Shown: positions 29,960 to 39,034, counted from the stretch's first letter. The stretch: 64,000 nucleotides of DNA from Zestomonas carbonaria (GCF_904061905.1 NZ_CAJFCI010000086.1:1-64000); one strand, 5' to 3'. Notes: generated from the sequence alone by a model not told the origin. Translations and numbers: made by a program.

Positions 29960-30148
29960 AGGTCGGCACCGAGGCGATGATGGCTGCGAAAAAAGGTTTG
30001 ACAGCGAAGAACCCTGTCCAGCCTCCAGCCTGAATTGCGACCTTTTCTTACAAGCGCAAGCCACGGGGGTTCCGTCCATCGGGTTCGGCGCTCTACCCTG
30101 AGGTGATCGGCGGCCCGCTTCTGTGGTCGCCCGCTTCAGGGGCGGACA

Positions 30149-32404
30149 ATGTACAAAGATCTCAAATTCCCCATTCTCATCGTTCACCGCGACATCAAGG
30201 CCGATACCGTGGCTGGCGACCGCGTCCGCGAGATCGCGCGCGAGCTGGAGCGGGATGGCTTCAGCATTCTTTCCACGGCCAATTCCACCGAGGGGCGCAT
30301 CGTCGCCTCCACCCACCACGGACTGGCCTGTATCCTGGTTGCCGCCGAGGGGGCGGGGGAGAACCAGCGGCTGTTGCAGGACGTGGTCGAGCTGATCCGC
30401 GTGGCACGGGTCCGGGCGCCGCAGTTGCCGATCTTCGCCCTCGGCGAGCAGGTGACCATCGAGAATGCGCCGGCCGAGGCGATGGCCGACCTCAACCAGT
30501 TGCGCGGGCTGCTCTACCTGTTCGAGGACACCGTGCCATTCCTGGCCCGCCAGGTGGCGCGTGCCGCTCGCGGCTATCTGGAAAGGCTGCTGCCGCCGTT
30601 CTTCCGCGCCCTGGTCGAGCACACCGCGCAGTCCAACTACTCCTGGCACACGCCGGGCCACGGTGGTGGGGTGGCCTACCGCAAGAGCCCGGTAGGGCAG
30701 GCGTTCCACCAGTTCTTCGGTGAGAACACGCTACGTTCCGATCTCTCGGTATCGGTGCCCGAGCTGGGCTCGCTGCTCGACCACACCGGGCCGCTGGCCG
30801 AGGCCGAGGCCCGGGCCGCGCGCAATTTCGGCGCCGACAACACCTACTTCGTGATCAACGGCACCTCGACGGCCAACAAGATCGTCTGGCATTCGATGGT
30901 CGGCCGCGACGACCTGGTGCTGGTCGACCGCAACTGCCACAAGTCGATCCTCCACTCGATCATCATGACCGGCGCGATCCCGCTGTACCTGTGTCCGGAA
31001 CGCAACGAGCTGGGGATCATCGGGCCGATCCCGCTCAGTGAGTTTTCCCGCGAGTCGATCCAGGCCAAGATCGACGCCAGCCCGCTGGCCAAGGGGCGCG
31101 AGCCGAAGGTCAAGCTGGCGGTGGTGACCAACTCCACCTACGACGGCCTCTGCTACAACGCGGAGATGGTCAAGCAGGCGCTTGGCGACAGCGTCGAGGT
31201 GCTGCATTTCGACGAGGCCTGGTACGCCTATGCCGCCTTCCACGAGTTCTACGAGGGTCGCTACGGCATGGGCACCCGTCGCGAGCCGAACTCGCCGATG
31301 GTATTCACCACCCACTCGACCCACAAACTGCTGGCGGCCTTCAGCCAGGCGTCGATGATCCACGTGCAGGATGGCGGAATGCGTAGCCTGGACCGCCATC
31401 GCTTCAACGAAGCCTTCATGATGCACATCTCCACTTCGCCGCAGTACAGCATCATCGCCTCGCTGGACGTGGCCTCGGCGATGATGGAGGGCCCGGCGGG
31501 ACGCTCGCTGATCCAGGAGACCTTCGACGAGGCGCTGAGCTTCCGCCGCGCGCTGGCCAACCTGCGGCAGAACCTGCCGGCGGATGATTGGTGGTTCGAT
31601 ATCTGGCAGCCGCCGCGCACCGAGGGCGCCGAGAGCATCGCCACCCAGGACTGGGTGCTGGAGCCGAATGCCGACTGGCACGGTTTCGGCGAGGTGGCCG
31701 ACGACTACGTGCTGCTCGATCCGATCAAGGTAACCCTGGTCACCCCCGGCCTGACTGCCGGCGGCAAGCTGGACGAGCACGGCATCCCCGCCGCCGTGGT
31801 CAGCAAGTTCCTCTGGGAGCGCGGCCTAGTGGTGGAGAAGACGGGCCTGTATTCCTTCCTGGTGCTGTTCTCCATGGGCATCACCAAGGGCAAGTGGAGC
31901 ACGCTGCTGACCGAACTGCTCGAATTCAAGCGCCTCTACGATGCCAACGTGGGGCTCGCCGAAGCCCTGCCGAGCATCGCCAGGGCCGGTGGTTCGCGCT
32001 ATGTCGGGATGGGGCTGCGCGACCTCTGCGAGGAGTTGCACGCCTGCTACCGCGAGAACGCCACGGCCAAGGCGCTCAAGCGCATGTACACGATACTCCC
32101 CGAAGTGGCGATGAAACCCGCCGATGCCTACGACCAATTGGTGCGTGGCGAAGTGGAGGCGGTGCCGATCGACCGCCTGGAAGGGCGCATCGCCGCGGTG
32201 ATGCTGGTGCCTTATCCGCCGGGCATCCCGCTGATCATGCCGGGCGAGCGTTTCACCCAGGCGACCCGCTCGATCATCGACTATCTGGAGTTCGCCCGGG
32301 CCTTCGATAGCTGCTTCCCCGGCTTCGACGCGGACGTTCATGGCTTGCAGCATGAGGAACTAAACGGCGAGCGCTGCTATACAGTTGATTGCATCAGGGA
32401 GTAG
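30149..32404 (+). CDS. ldcA: L-lysine decarboxylase
   Basis: A 751-residue fold type I PLP enzyme that converts lysine to cadaverine. The order is an N-terminal wing/receiver-like domain, a large PLP domain with K393 in FTTHSTHKLLAAFSQ as the Schiff-base lysine and HFDEAWYAY contacting PLP, and a C-terminal domain ending in VPYPPGIPLIMPGE. The length and sequence match the Pseudomonas ldcA product, which is known to feed the lysine catabolic route and to be ArgR-controlled in P. aeruginosa. The start sits behind AGGGGCGGAC. The antiporter gene follows at 16 bp. Confidence 0.93.
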   Translation: MYKDLKFPILIVHRDIKADTVAGDRVREIARELERDGFSILSTANSTEGRIVASTHHGLACILVAAEGAGENQRLLQDVVELIRVARVRAPQLPIFALGEQVTIENAPAEAMADLNQLRGLLYLFEDTVPFLARQVARAARGYLERLLPPFFRALVEHTAQSNYSWHTPGHGGGVAYRKSPVGQAFHQFFGENTLRSDLSVSVPELGSLLDHTGPLAEAEARAARNFGADNTYFVINGTSTANKIVWHSMVGRDDLVLVDRNCHKSILHSIIMTGAIPLYLCPERNELGIIGPIPLSEFSRESIQAKIDASPLAKGREPKVKLAVVTNSTYDGLCYNAEMVKQALGDSVEVLHFDEAWYAYAAFHEFYEGRYGMGTRREPNSPMVFTTHSTHKLLAAFSQASMIHVQDGGMRSLDRHRFNEAFMMHISTSPQYSIIASLDVASAMMEGPAGRSLIQETFDEALSFRRALANLRQNLPADDWWFDIWQPPRTEGAESIATQDWVLEPNADWHGFGEVADDYVLLDPIKVTLVTPGLTAGGKLDEHGIPAAVVSKFLWERGLVVEKTGLYSFLVLFSMGITKGKWSTLLTELLEFKRLYDANVGLAEALPSIARAGGSRYVGMGLRDLCEELHACYRENATAKALKRMYTILPEVAMKPADAYDQLVRGEVEAVPIDRLEGRIAAVMLVPYPPGIPLIMPGERFTQATRSIIDYLEFARAFDSCFPGFDADVHGLQHEELNGERCYTVDCIRE

Positions 32405-32420
32405 CCAAGCCGGGGAAAAC

Positions 32421-33773
32421 ATGACTCAAGGATCAGCGGGCAAGGCGGGAACCATGGGCTTCTGGACTTGCACCGCGTTGGTGGTCGGCAACATGGTGGG
32501 GTCCGGGGTGTTCCTGTTGCCGGCCACTCTGGCCGCCTTCGGCGGACTCAGCCTGTTCGGCTGGCTGGTCTCCAGCGTGGGGGCGGTGATCCTGGCGCTG
32601 ACCTTCGCGCGTCTTTCCCGGCTCAACCCCGGTGCCGGCGGCCCCTATGCCTACACCCGCGACGGTTTCGGCAGCTTCGCCGGCTACCTGTGCGCCTGGA
32701 CCTACTGGAAAGCCGCCTGGATCGGCAACGCGGCGATCGCCGTGACGCTGGTCGGCTACCTGACGGTGTTCATTCCCGCGCTCAGGGACCCGGTGTTGTC
32801 GGTGTCCACTGCCATCGGCTCGATCTGGTTGTGCACCTTCATCAACCTGCGCGGAATCGGCGCCTTCGGCCTGGCGCAGAACATCCTCACGGTCCTCAAG
32901 CTCCTGCCGCTGCTGCTGATCGGCGTGCTCGGCTGGTTTTCTTTCCACCCGGAATACCTGGCGATACCCGAGCCCCAGGACATTCCCGGAGGAGGATACG
33001 CCCAGGCGATTGCCACCACCGCGGCACTGACGCTGTGGTCGTTCATCGGCCTGGAATCGGCCACGGTGCCGGCCGAGCACGTGCGTGACCCGAAACGCAC
33101 GATTCCGCGCGCCACGGTGTTCGGCACCCTGGTGGCGGCGGGCGTCTACATCCTGTCGATCACAGCGGTGCAGGGGGTGTTGGCGCCCGAGGTGCTGTCG
33201 CGCTCCAGTGCGCCGTTCGCCGATGCCGCCCAGGTCCTGCTCGGGCCCTGGGGCTACTATCTGGTGGCGGGCGGTGCCGTGGTGGCCTGCCTCGGCGCGC
33301 TGAACGGCTGGGTGCTGCTGCAGGGGCAGATCCCCATGGCCACGGCGCGCGATGGTCTGCTGCCCAAGTCATTGGCCAAGACCAACAAGTACAACGTGCC
33401 GGCCAACGGCCTGCTGGTTTCCGCCGTGCTGGTCACCGCGCTGGTGCTGATCGATGGCCAGGGCGACCTGGTGGATGTGTTCAACGTGATCATCCTGCTC
33501 GGCACCATGACCGGGGTGGTGCCCTATGCCTTCTGTACCGCGGCGTTGCTGCAGATGCTCGCGGTCTCCCCGCAGAACTTCAAGGCCCGCGAGCGCAGCG
33601 CGGTGGCCTTGCTGGGCATCCTCGGCTTCGTCTATTCGATGTGGGCGCTCTACGGCACCGGCGAACAGGCGATCTTCTGGGGCTTCCTGGTATTGGTCGC
33701 CGGCATCCCGCTGTATACCTGGCGGCAATGGAAGAATCGGCTGGAAGCCGAGGCGCTGGGGCATCCTCTCTAG
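32421..33773 (+). CDS. Lysine/cadaverine antiporter-like APC permease
   Basis: A 450-residue inner-membrane amino acid/polyamine antiporter of the APC superfamily, with about 12 helices. The first helix carries the substrate-binding glycines (VVGNMVGSGVFLLPA). The next blocks are GGPYAYTRDGFG and the unwound TM6 region SFIGLESATVPAEHV with its acidic residue, as in CadB/PotE/AdiC. It begins 17 bp after ldcA (AAGCCGGGGAAAAC ATG). The pairing indicates lysine uptake in exchange for cadaverine; the exact substrate is inferred from context. Confidence 0.9.
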   Translation: MTQGSAGKAGTMGFWTCTALVVGNMVGSGVFLLPATLAAFGGLSLFGWLVSSVGAVILALTFARLSRLNPGAGGPYAYTRDGFGSFAGYLCAWTYWKAAWIGNAAIAVTLVGYLTVFIPALRDPVLSVSTAIGSIWLCTFINLRGIGAFGLAQNILTVLKLLPLLLIGVLGWFSFHPEYLAIPEPQDIPGGGYAQAIATTAALTLWSFIGLESATVPAEHVRDPKRTIPRATVFGTLVAAGVYILSITAVQGVLAPEVLSRSSAPFADAAQVLLGPWGYYLVAGGAVVACLGALNGWVLLQGQIPMATARDGLLPKSLAKTNKYNVPANGLLVSAVLVTALVLIDGQGDLVDVFNVIILLGTMTGVVPYAFCTAALLQMLAVSPQNFKARERSAVALLGILGFVYSMWALYGTGEQAIFWGFLVLVAGIPLYTWRQWKNRLEAEALGHPL

Positions 33774-33861
33774 GCGGCTTCCTGTCAGATCAACTAGTTA
33801 ACGACTGAAGCCAATATCCCACATGAATTGTGCGGCGTGTCCTGCATCACAGTTGCCGGCA

Positions 33862-33889
33862 TCGACATTTATGGCCTGCTTGTTATAGT
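33862..33889 (+). promoter_or_regulatory. Promoter of the dienoyl-CoA isomerase gene
   Basis: TCGACA (33862-33867) and TATAGT (33884-33889) are separated by 16 bp. The -10 lies inside the left arm of the inverted repeat annotated at 33880-33950. Confidence 0.55.
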
Positions 33890-33950
33890 TGAGCGGTTCC
33901 GGGGTCCGTCGCGGCCGTGACGAAACGTCAGCAGACCCTACCTATAACAA
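33880..33950. repeat. Nested inverted repeat in the isomerase leader
   Basis: TTGTTATAG (33880-33888) and CTATAACAA (33942-33950) are perfect 9-bp inverted repeats. Inside them GGGTC (33902-33906) pairs with GACCC (33934-33938) and TGACG-AAA-CGTCA forms a hairpin at 33918-33930. The outer left arm overlaps the -10, so the outer repeat would act at DNA level, and the inner hairpins at RNA level. Confidence 0.55.
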
Positions 33951-33984
33951 TGTCTATCGCGCCCGCGCTGTTCGAGGATGCGTC

Positions 33985-34797
33985 ATGTCTGATTACAAAG
34001 CCTTTCGTGTCGAGCTGAAGGACAAGATCGCCCACGTGGTGATCAACCGTCCGGACAAGCTCAACGCCATGAACGCCGATTTCTGGACGGAAATCATCGA
34101 TATCTTCCGCTGGGTCGACGACACCGACGAGGTTCGGGTGGTGGTCATCTCCGGCGCGGGCAAGCACTTTTCTTCCGGTATCGACGTGGCCATGCTGGCC
34201 CAGACCGCAACGAAGTTCGGTCCGGATGCCGCGCGTAACGCCGACCTGATGCGTCGACGGATCCTCGAGCTGCAAGGCTCGTTCAACGCCGTCGACAACT
34301 GCCGCAAGCCGGTGCTCGCGGCGGTCCACGGTTACTGCCTGGGCGGCGGGATCGACCTGATAACCGCCTGCGATATGCGTTACGCCACCGTCGACGCACA
34401 GCTCTCCATCCGCGAGGTCGACATGGGCCTGGCCGCCGACGTCGGAACCCTGCAGCGCCTGCCGCGGATCATCGGTGACGGTCTGGCGCGCGAACTGGCC
34501 TACACCGGCCGTACCATCGGCGGTGAAGAGGCGCGCGGCATCGGGCTGGTCAACCGCACCTACGCCGACTACGACGCCTTGATCGATGGCGTTTTCGAAA
34601 TCGCCGGGGAGATCGCTGGCAAATCGCCGGTGGCCGTGCGTGGCACCAAGCGCATGCTGTCCTTCATGCGTGACCACAGCATCGACGACGGCCTGGAGTA
34701 CGTCGCCACCTGGAACGCGGCCATGCTGCAATCCGCCGACGTGCGGGTGGCCATGGCCGCATTCATGAGCAAGCAGAAGCCGGATTTTGCCGATTGA
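33985..34797 (+). CDS. Delta(3,5)-delta(2,4)-dienoyl-CoA isomerase (crotonase family)
   Basis: A 270-residue crotonase-fold enzyme. The acidic triad D124 (GGGIDLITACD), E144 (SIREVDMGLA) and D152 (AADVGTLQRLP) has the same spacing as the catalytic residues of rat ECH1, and REVDMGLAADVGTLQRLPR is nearly diagnostic of that subfamily. It would shift double bonds in 3,5-dienoyl-CoA during oxidation of unsaturated fatty acids. The start at 33985 is preceded by GAGGA; the open frame to 33889 passes through the leader palindromes. Better described as an isomerase than as a generic enoyl-CoA hydratase. Confidence 0.9.
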   Translation: MSDYKAFRVELKDKIAHVVINRPDKLNAMNADFWTEIIDIFRWVDDTDEVRVVVISGAGKHFSSGIDVAMLAQTATKFGPDAARNADLMRRRILELQGSFNAVDNCRKPVLAAVHGYCLGGGIDLITACDMRYATVDAQLSIREVDMGLAADVGTLQRLPRIIGDGLARELAYTGRTIGGEEARGIGLVNRTYADYDALIDGVFEIAGEIAGKSPVAVRGTKRMLSFMRDHSIDDGLEYVATWNAAMLQSADVRVAMAAFMSKQKPDFAD

Positions 34798-34852
34798 GTC
34801 GTTCAGGGCATCCGTTGCAATCCGTCAATCCCGCGCGGGAGGCGCACTAGGC

Positions 34853-36529
34853 ATGGTTTCTGGAGCTACATCCCTGAGTTTGGTGCGTGACGAGCTGTTC
34901 GCCACCATGGATGAGGCCGAGCAGAGTCTCGAACAGTTCATTGCCGAACGGCACAATGGCGCACCGTTGCAGCAGGCGGTGGATAACCTGCAGCAGGTGC
35001 GCGGCATCCTGAGCCTGATCGAGTTGGCCGGTGCCGAGCTGCTGGCCCAGGAAATCCTCCAGCAAGCCACGGACATTCCCGCCGGTGCCGGCGAGGAGCG
35101 TGATGGCCAGTTGGCCGCGCTGAGCAATGCCCTGCATGTGCTGCGCCGTTATCTGGAGAACATCGAGAGCCATCGCCAGGAGTTGCCCGAGCTGCTGCTG
35201 CCGGCGATCAACGATCTGCGCCAGGCCGGTGGCCAGGCACCGCTGCCGGAAAGCTTCTTCTTCAGTGCGCGCCTCGACCAGGTTCGTCCGCCGGTCGCCG
35301 CCAGGAAGGTCGATGCCGCCGTCCGTGCCGCCCAGGTGCGGCAGTTGCGCCATATGTACCAGGTCGGCCTGCTGGGCTTCCTGCGCGACCAGAACCCACA
35401 GGCAGGCATCAAGCTGATGGCACGGGCGTTTGCCCGGCTGGACAGCCTGTTCGCCAGCGAGCCGGGCGGCCGCCTGATCTGGATTGCCGCGGCGGCGCTC
35501 GAAGCCCAGCGCGACGGCCAACTGCTGCCGCGCAAGTCGCGCAAGCAACTGTTCTCGCGCCTGGACCGCGAACTCAAGCAACTGCTCGGCAATGCCCAAT
35601 ACGAGGCGCCGCGCAACCTGCTCAAGGAGCTGCTCTACCTGGTCGCCCTGGCCGACAGCCACGGCCCTCTGGCGAACGAAGTGCGCGGCGTGTTCGGCCT
35701 GGCGCCGTTGCCGTTCACCGACCAGTTGCTGGAGGAGGAGTACCAGCGTCTTTCCGGGCCTGGGCAAGCGGTGATGCGCTCGCTGTCGTCGGCGATTCGC
35801 GAGGAGCTGGCCAGCGTCAAGGATCTGGTCGACCTGATCGAGCGCGGCACCACGGGGGCGGACAGCTTCGTTTCCCTGCACGCCCAACTGGCCAAGCTGA
35901 GCAAGACCCTGGGCATGGTTGGCCTGAGTTCGGCCAGCTCCGCACTCAGCGGGCAGTTGCCGACGGTCAGTGGCTGGATCGAGACGCAGGCAGCGGATTT
36001 CCCGGCGATGAACAAGCTGGCCGATGCTGTCCTGTTCGTGGAAAGCATGGTGGGCAATCTCGAACGTGGAGAGCGGCGCGAGGCCCGGCAGACGGCGGTC
36101 ATGGGCGACGAGGTGGAGTCCTTCGCCCAGCACCAGTTGATCGAGGCGCGCATCGTGGTGGTGGACGAGGCCCGGGCCGGGTTGGCGCTGGCCAAGCGGG
36201 CGATCACCTCCTACCTGGAAGCCGGTGGTGACAAGTTGCACCTGGCCAATGTGCCCTTCAGCCTGCAAGCGGTACGCGGCGGACTGTGGTTCCTCGGCCA
36301 GGAACGTGCCGCCGAACTGATCGGTGCGTGCGCCGACTACATCCAGAAGCAGATGCTGGAAAACTCGCAGATGCCGTCCGAGCAGATGCTCGAAACCCTG
36401 GCCGACGCACTGACCAGCCTCGAGTACTACCTCGAGGGCGGCGCTGTATTGCGGCCGGAAACCACCCCAAGCGTGCTCGATCTCGCTGCCGAGAGCGTGC
36501 GCGCGCTGGGCCTGCCGGTGGCGGCCTGA
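34853..36529 (+). CDS. fimL: FimL-type regulator of twitching and cAMP signalling
   Basis: A 558-residue cytoplasmic protein resembling the N-terminal Hpt-like part of the chemosensory kinase ChpA. Helical Hpt-like segments are visible (SLVRDELFATMDEAEQSLEQ; LLSLIELAGAE-type repeats), but no phosphorylatable histidine motif of the HxxKG type is seen. In P. aeruginosa FimL links the Pil-Chp system to adenylate cyclase CyaB and type IV pilus function; the length matches closely. The start MVSGATSLSLVRDEL is preceded by GGGAGG; it overlaps nudC by one base (TGATG). Confidence 0.88.
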   Translation: MVSGATSLSLVRDELFATMDEAEQSLEQFIAERHNGAPLQQAVDNLQQVRGILSLIELAGAELLAQEILQQATDIPAGAGEERDGQLAALSNALHVLRRYLENIESHRQELPELLLPAINDLRQAGGQAPLPESFFFSARLDQVRPPVAARKVDAAVRAAQVRQLRHMYQVGLLGFLRDQNPQAGIKLMARAFARLDSLFASEPGGRLIWIAAAALEAQRDGQLLPRKSRKQLFSRLDRELKQLLGNAQYEAPRNLLKELLYLVALADSHGPLANEVRGVFGLAPLPFTDQLLEEEYQRLSGPGQAVMRSLSSAIREELASVKDLVDLIERGTTGADSFVSLHAQLAKLSKTLGMVGLSSASSALSGQLPTVSGWIETQAADFPAMNKLADAVLFVESMVGNLERGERREARQTAVMGDEVESFAQHQLIEARIVVVDEARAGLALAKRAITSYLEAGGDKLHLANVPFSLQAVRGGLWFLGQERAAELIGACADYIQKQMLENSQMPSEQMLETLADALTSLEYYLEGGAVLRPETTPSVLDLAAESVRALGLPVAA

Positions 36530-37362
36530 TGACGGCGGGCTGGCAGACCACGCCGCCGCTCGACAACGCCCAGCCGGGCGGCTGGGTACTGGCCCGCTGC
36601 TCGCAAGGATTCCTGGCCGACAGCAACGGTGTGCTGTTTCCCCGCGAGTGGCTGAAACGCCAGGAGCTGCCCCATGTAGCCGAGCATGGCCTGGGCTATT
36701 TCGATGGCGAACCGGTCTGGTTGCTGGTGCTGGACCAGCCGGCCGATGTGCCGGGCTGCCATTGGCAGGGGCTGCGACAGTTCATGTTGCAGGCCGACTA
36801 CCCGACCTTCCGCATGCTGTCCTTCGCCGAGCAGATCGGTAGCTGGAGCAGCAATCACCGTTTCTGTGGACGTTGCGGCAGCCGCAACCGGCAGGTTCCC
36901 GGCGAGCGCTGCATGCGTTGCCCGGAATGTGGCCTGGACAGCTACGCGCGGATCTCGCCGAGCATGATCGTGCTGGTCACCCGTGGCGATGAAATCCTGC
37001 TGGCCCGTTCGCCGCGCTTCGTGCCGGGCATGTACAGCACCCTGGCCGGTTTCGTCGAGCCCGGCGAATCGGTGGAGGAGTGCGTGGCGCGCGAAGTGCG
37101 CGAGGAAGTCGGGGTCGAGGTGAGCGACCTGCAGTACCTGGGCAGCCAGGGCTGGCCGTTCCCGCATTCGCTGATGCTCGGCTTCCATGCCGAATACGCC
37201 GGGGGCGACATCACCCCGCAGGTCGACGAGATCGAGGATGCGCGCTGGTTCCACATCGAGCAGTTACCGCCGCTGCCGATGCCGCGCTCCATCGCCCGTT
37301 ACCTGATCGACCTCTACCTGGCGCGTCGTCTAGGCCATCCCGAACCAGTGCTGCCACGCTAG
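36529..37362 (+). CDS. nudC: NAD+ diphosphatase / RNA decapping Nudix hydrolase NudC
   Basis: A 277-residue Nudix enzyme that cleaves NAD(H) and NAD-capped RNA. The zinc ribbon is CGRCG...CMRCPECG near residues 108-134. The Nudix box GFVEPGESVEECVAREVREEVG follows, and the NudC-specific SQxWPFPxS block is seen as SQGWPFPHS. The start overlaps the fimL stop, so it is translationally coupled. Its last 33 bp overlap tail-to-tail with the TSUP gene on the other strand. Confidence 0.95.
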   Translation: MTAGWQTTPPLDNAQPGGWVLARCSQGFLADSNGVLFPREWLKRQELPHVAEHGLGYFDGEPVWLLVLDQPADVPGCHWQGLRQFMLQADYPTFRMLSFAEQIGSWSSNHRFCGRCGSRNRQVPGERCMRCPECGLDSYARISPSMIVLVTRGDEILLARSPRFVPGMYSTLAGFVEPGESVEECVAREVREEVGVEVSDLQYLGSQGWPFPHSLMLGFHAEYAGGDITPQVDEIEDARWFHIEQLPPLPMPRSIARYLIDLYLARRLGHPEPVLPR

Positions 37363-38115
37363 GCGCGCGGTCAGCGCCAACACCACCAGGATGAACACCG
37401 GGCGGATGAACTTCGCACCGCCGTGGATCGCCGTGCGCGCGCCCAGGAAGGCGCCGGCCATCAGCGCCAGGCCCATGCAGATCCCAAGTACCCAGGCCAC
37501 CTGGCCGGCGACGATGAACACCGCCAGCGCCGCGGCGTTGCTGACGAAGTTCATGCTGCGCGCCACGCCGCTCGCCTTGAGCAGGTCTAGCGGGTAGAGC
37601 AGCAGGCTGCTGACCGTCCAGAACGCACCGGTGCCCGGCCCGGCGACCCCGTCGTAGAAGCCCAGGCCGAAACCTTGCGGCCATTGCCTGCCACGGGCGA
37701 TCGGCTTGTCGGAGACCAGCGGAGCCGTGGGTGTGCGGCTGAACAGTAGGTACAGGCCGCAGGCGAACACCACCACCGGCAGCATCTGGTTCAGCCAGGA
37801 GGCTGGCAGCGAATGGGCCACCAGTGCGCCGAGCAAGGCGCCGATGAGGGTGGCGAACAAGGCGTTGCGCCACTGGTGAGGGTCGAACAACTTGCGCCGG
37901 TAGAAGGTGTAGCCGGCGGTAGCCGAGCCGAAAGTGGCGCACAGCTTGTTGGTGCCCAGCACCAGGTGCGGTGGCAGACCGGCGGTGAGCAGGGCGGGAA
38001 TGGTCAGCAGGCCACCGCCTCCGGCGATGGCATCGATGAAGCCGGCAAGGAAGGCGACGCCGGCGAGAATCGCCAACGTGAGAGGGTCGATGGCGAGCTC
38101 GAAGGGGAAGGGCAT
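37330..38115 (-). CDS. TSUP (TauE/SafE) family membrane transporter
   Basis: A 261-residue protein with about 7-8 membrane helices. The hallmark N-terminal block AGFIDAIAGGGGLLTIPALL and its repeat GVAGPGTGAFWTVSSLLL are present. Family members export sulfite, sulfoacetate or related anions; the substrate here is unknown. The start MPFPFELAIDP at 38115 is chosen because the frame upstream lacks support. It overlaps the 3' end of nudC by 33 bp and diverges from the next gene across 100 bp. Confidence 0.88.
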   Translation of the reverse strand: MPFPFELAIDPLTLAILAGVAFLAGFIDAIAGGGGLLTIPALLTAGLPPHLVLGTNKLCATFGSATAGYTFYRRKLFDPHQWRNALFATLIGALLGALVAHSLPASWLNQMLPVVVFACGLYLLFSRTPTAPLVSDKPIARGRQWPQGFGLGFYDGVAGPGTGAFWTVSSLLLYPLDLLKASGVARSMNFVSNAAALAVFIVAGQVAWVLGICMGLALMAGAFLGARTAIHGGAKFIRPVFILVVLALTARLAWQHWFGMA

Positions 38116-38215
38116 AAAAAGTTCGACTTGTGTCCGATTGTGGGGTGCGGCAGCTAGTCGCTGTGCTGCTCGCTGCGCATAATGCCGGCTATTTTCAGCG
38201 CAAGGAAATGGGCTT

Positions 38216-38866
38216 ATGCAGTATGACGGTTTGGCCTGGTGCATCGCATTGCTTGCACTGCTGGCCTTGTTGGTTGCTGCGCGCATTCTCTTCAATCGCC
38301 ATTGGTTCCTCGGTTGGCTGCGTGGCACCTTCGGCCTGGCGTTTCTCGCCCTGGCCGCGCTGGTGGGCGTGGTCGCCTACGACCTGATGAGCTACAGCGC
38401 GCTACCGCAAGGCAAGCCGGTGGTGACCCTGAGCTTCCAGGCCGAAGGACCGCAGCGTTACCGGGTCGGCCTGCTGGAAGGGGGCGAGGAGCGCAGCGTG
38501 ACCCTGGAGGGAGATCTCTGGCAACTGGATGCGCGGATGTTCCGCTGGAAAGGCTTGGCGGCATTGATAGGCCTCGACCCGGGCTACCGGCTGGAGAAGC
38601 TGTCCGGCCGGTTCCTCGCCATCGAACAGCAGGAAATGGCCCAGCATGCCCAGGCGACCCTGGCGCAGAGCCCCTATGGCATCGACTTGTGGCGCTGGCT
38701 GCGGATGGGGCAGCGTGACCTGCTGGTGTTCGACGCGCAGGCCTTGCGGGTCACCTACCTGCCGATGGTCGATGGCGCCGTCTATGCGGTGAGCCTGACG
38801 CCGACCGGGCTGCTCGCCCAGCCGGTGAACAAGGCCGCCGAGCAGGCCCTGAAGGAGTGGCGCTGA
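38216..38866 (+). CDS. Conserved membrane-anchored protein of unknown function
   Basis: A 216-residue protein with two N-terminal membrane helices (about 7-25, LAWCIALLALLALLVAARIL, and 37-57, TFGLAFLALAALVGVVAYDL). The remainder is a soluble domain of about 155 residues with no recognised motif. By topology (two helices, large C-terminal part) the soluble domain would be cytoplasmic if the N-terminus is inside. A homolog occupies this place in P. aeruginosa. It is followed by repeat elements and a terminator. Confidence 0.75.
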   Translation: MQYDGLAWCIALLALLALLVAARILFNRHWFLGWLRGTFGLAFLALAALVGVVAYDLMSYSALPQGKPVVTLSFQAEGPQRYRVGLLEGGEERSVTLEGDLWQLDARMFRWKGLAALIGLDPGYRLEKLSGRFLAIEQQEMAQHAQATLAQSPYGIDLWRWLRMGQRDLLVFDAQALRVTYLPMVDGAVYAVSLTPTGLLAQPVNKAAEQALKEWR

Positions 38867-38874
38867 ACCTCCGT

Positions 38875-38905
38875 AGGATGGGTATCGCTGCGCTGGACCC
38901 ATCCT
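38875..38905. repeat. AGGATGGGT...ACCCATCCT palindrome
   Basis: Arms AGGATGGGT (38875-38883) and ACCCATCCT (38897-38905) are perfect 9-bp inverted repeats. The form (GTAGGATGGGTATCGCTGCG) is that of a dispersed intergenic repeat; only one copy is seen here. Confidence 0.6.
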
Positions 38906-38932
38906 GCTGGCTGCCAGGCTCCCCGAACCTTC

Positions 38933-39021
38933 GTCGTCCCCGCGAACGCGGGGACCCAGAAACCGGGGTTGGTGCCTGGGTGTTAGGTTATTGGGCTCCC
39001 GCGTTCGCGGGGGTGACGGGG
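38933..39021. repeat. Facing pair of CCCGCGAACGCGGG repeats
   Basis: GTCCCCGCGAACGCGGGGAC and the facing GGCTCCCGCGTTCGCGGGGG, about 32 bp apart, form the same paired unit seen at 29638 and 57908. Confidence 0.8.
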
Positions 39022-39034
39022 AGACTCGACAAAG

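Larger units (their letters stand above)
29347..30148. repeat. 800-bp mosaic of REP-like intergenic palindromes
   Basis: No convincing gene lies in this stretch. It is built from at least six palindromic units, listed separately below where clear. A 14-bp inverted repeat, GCTGGAGGCTGGAC at 29360-29373 and GTCCAGCCTCCAGC at 30016-30029, encloses nearly all of them. Two related segments with GCTGCGAAAAA-GGTTGAC cores lie near 29790 and 29983 as direct repeats. The ldcA promoter probably lies in the last 100 bp. Confidence 0.8.

Noticed and set aside
29721..30061. Coding frames inside the repeat mosaic
   Set aside because: They cross several palindromic repeats, lack ribosome sites and match no family.
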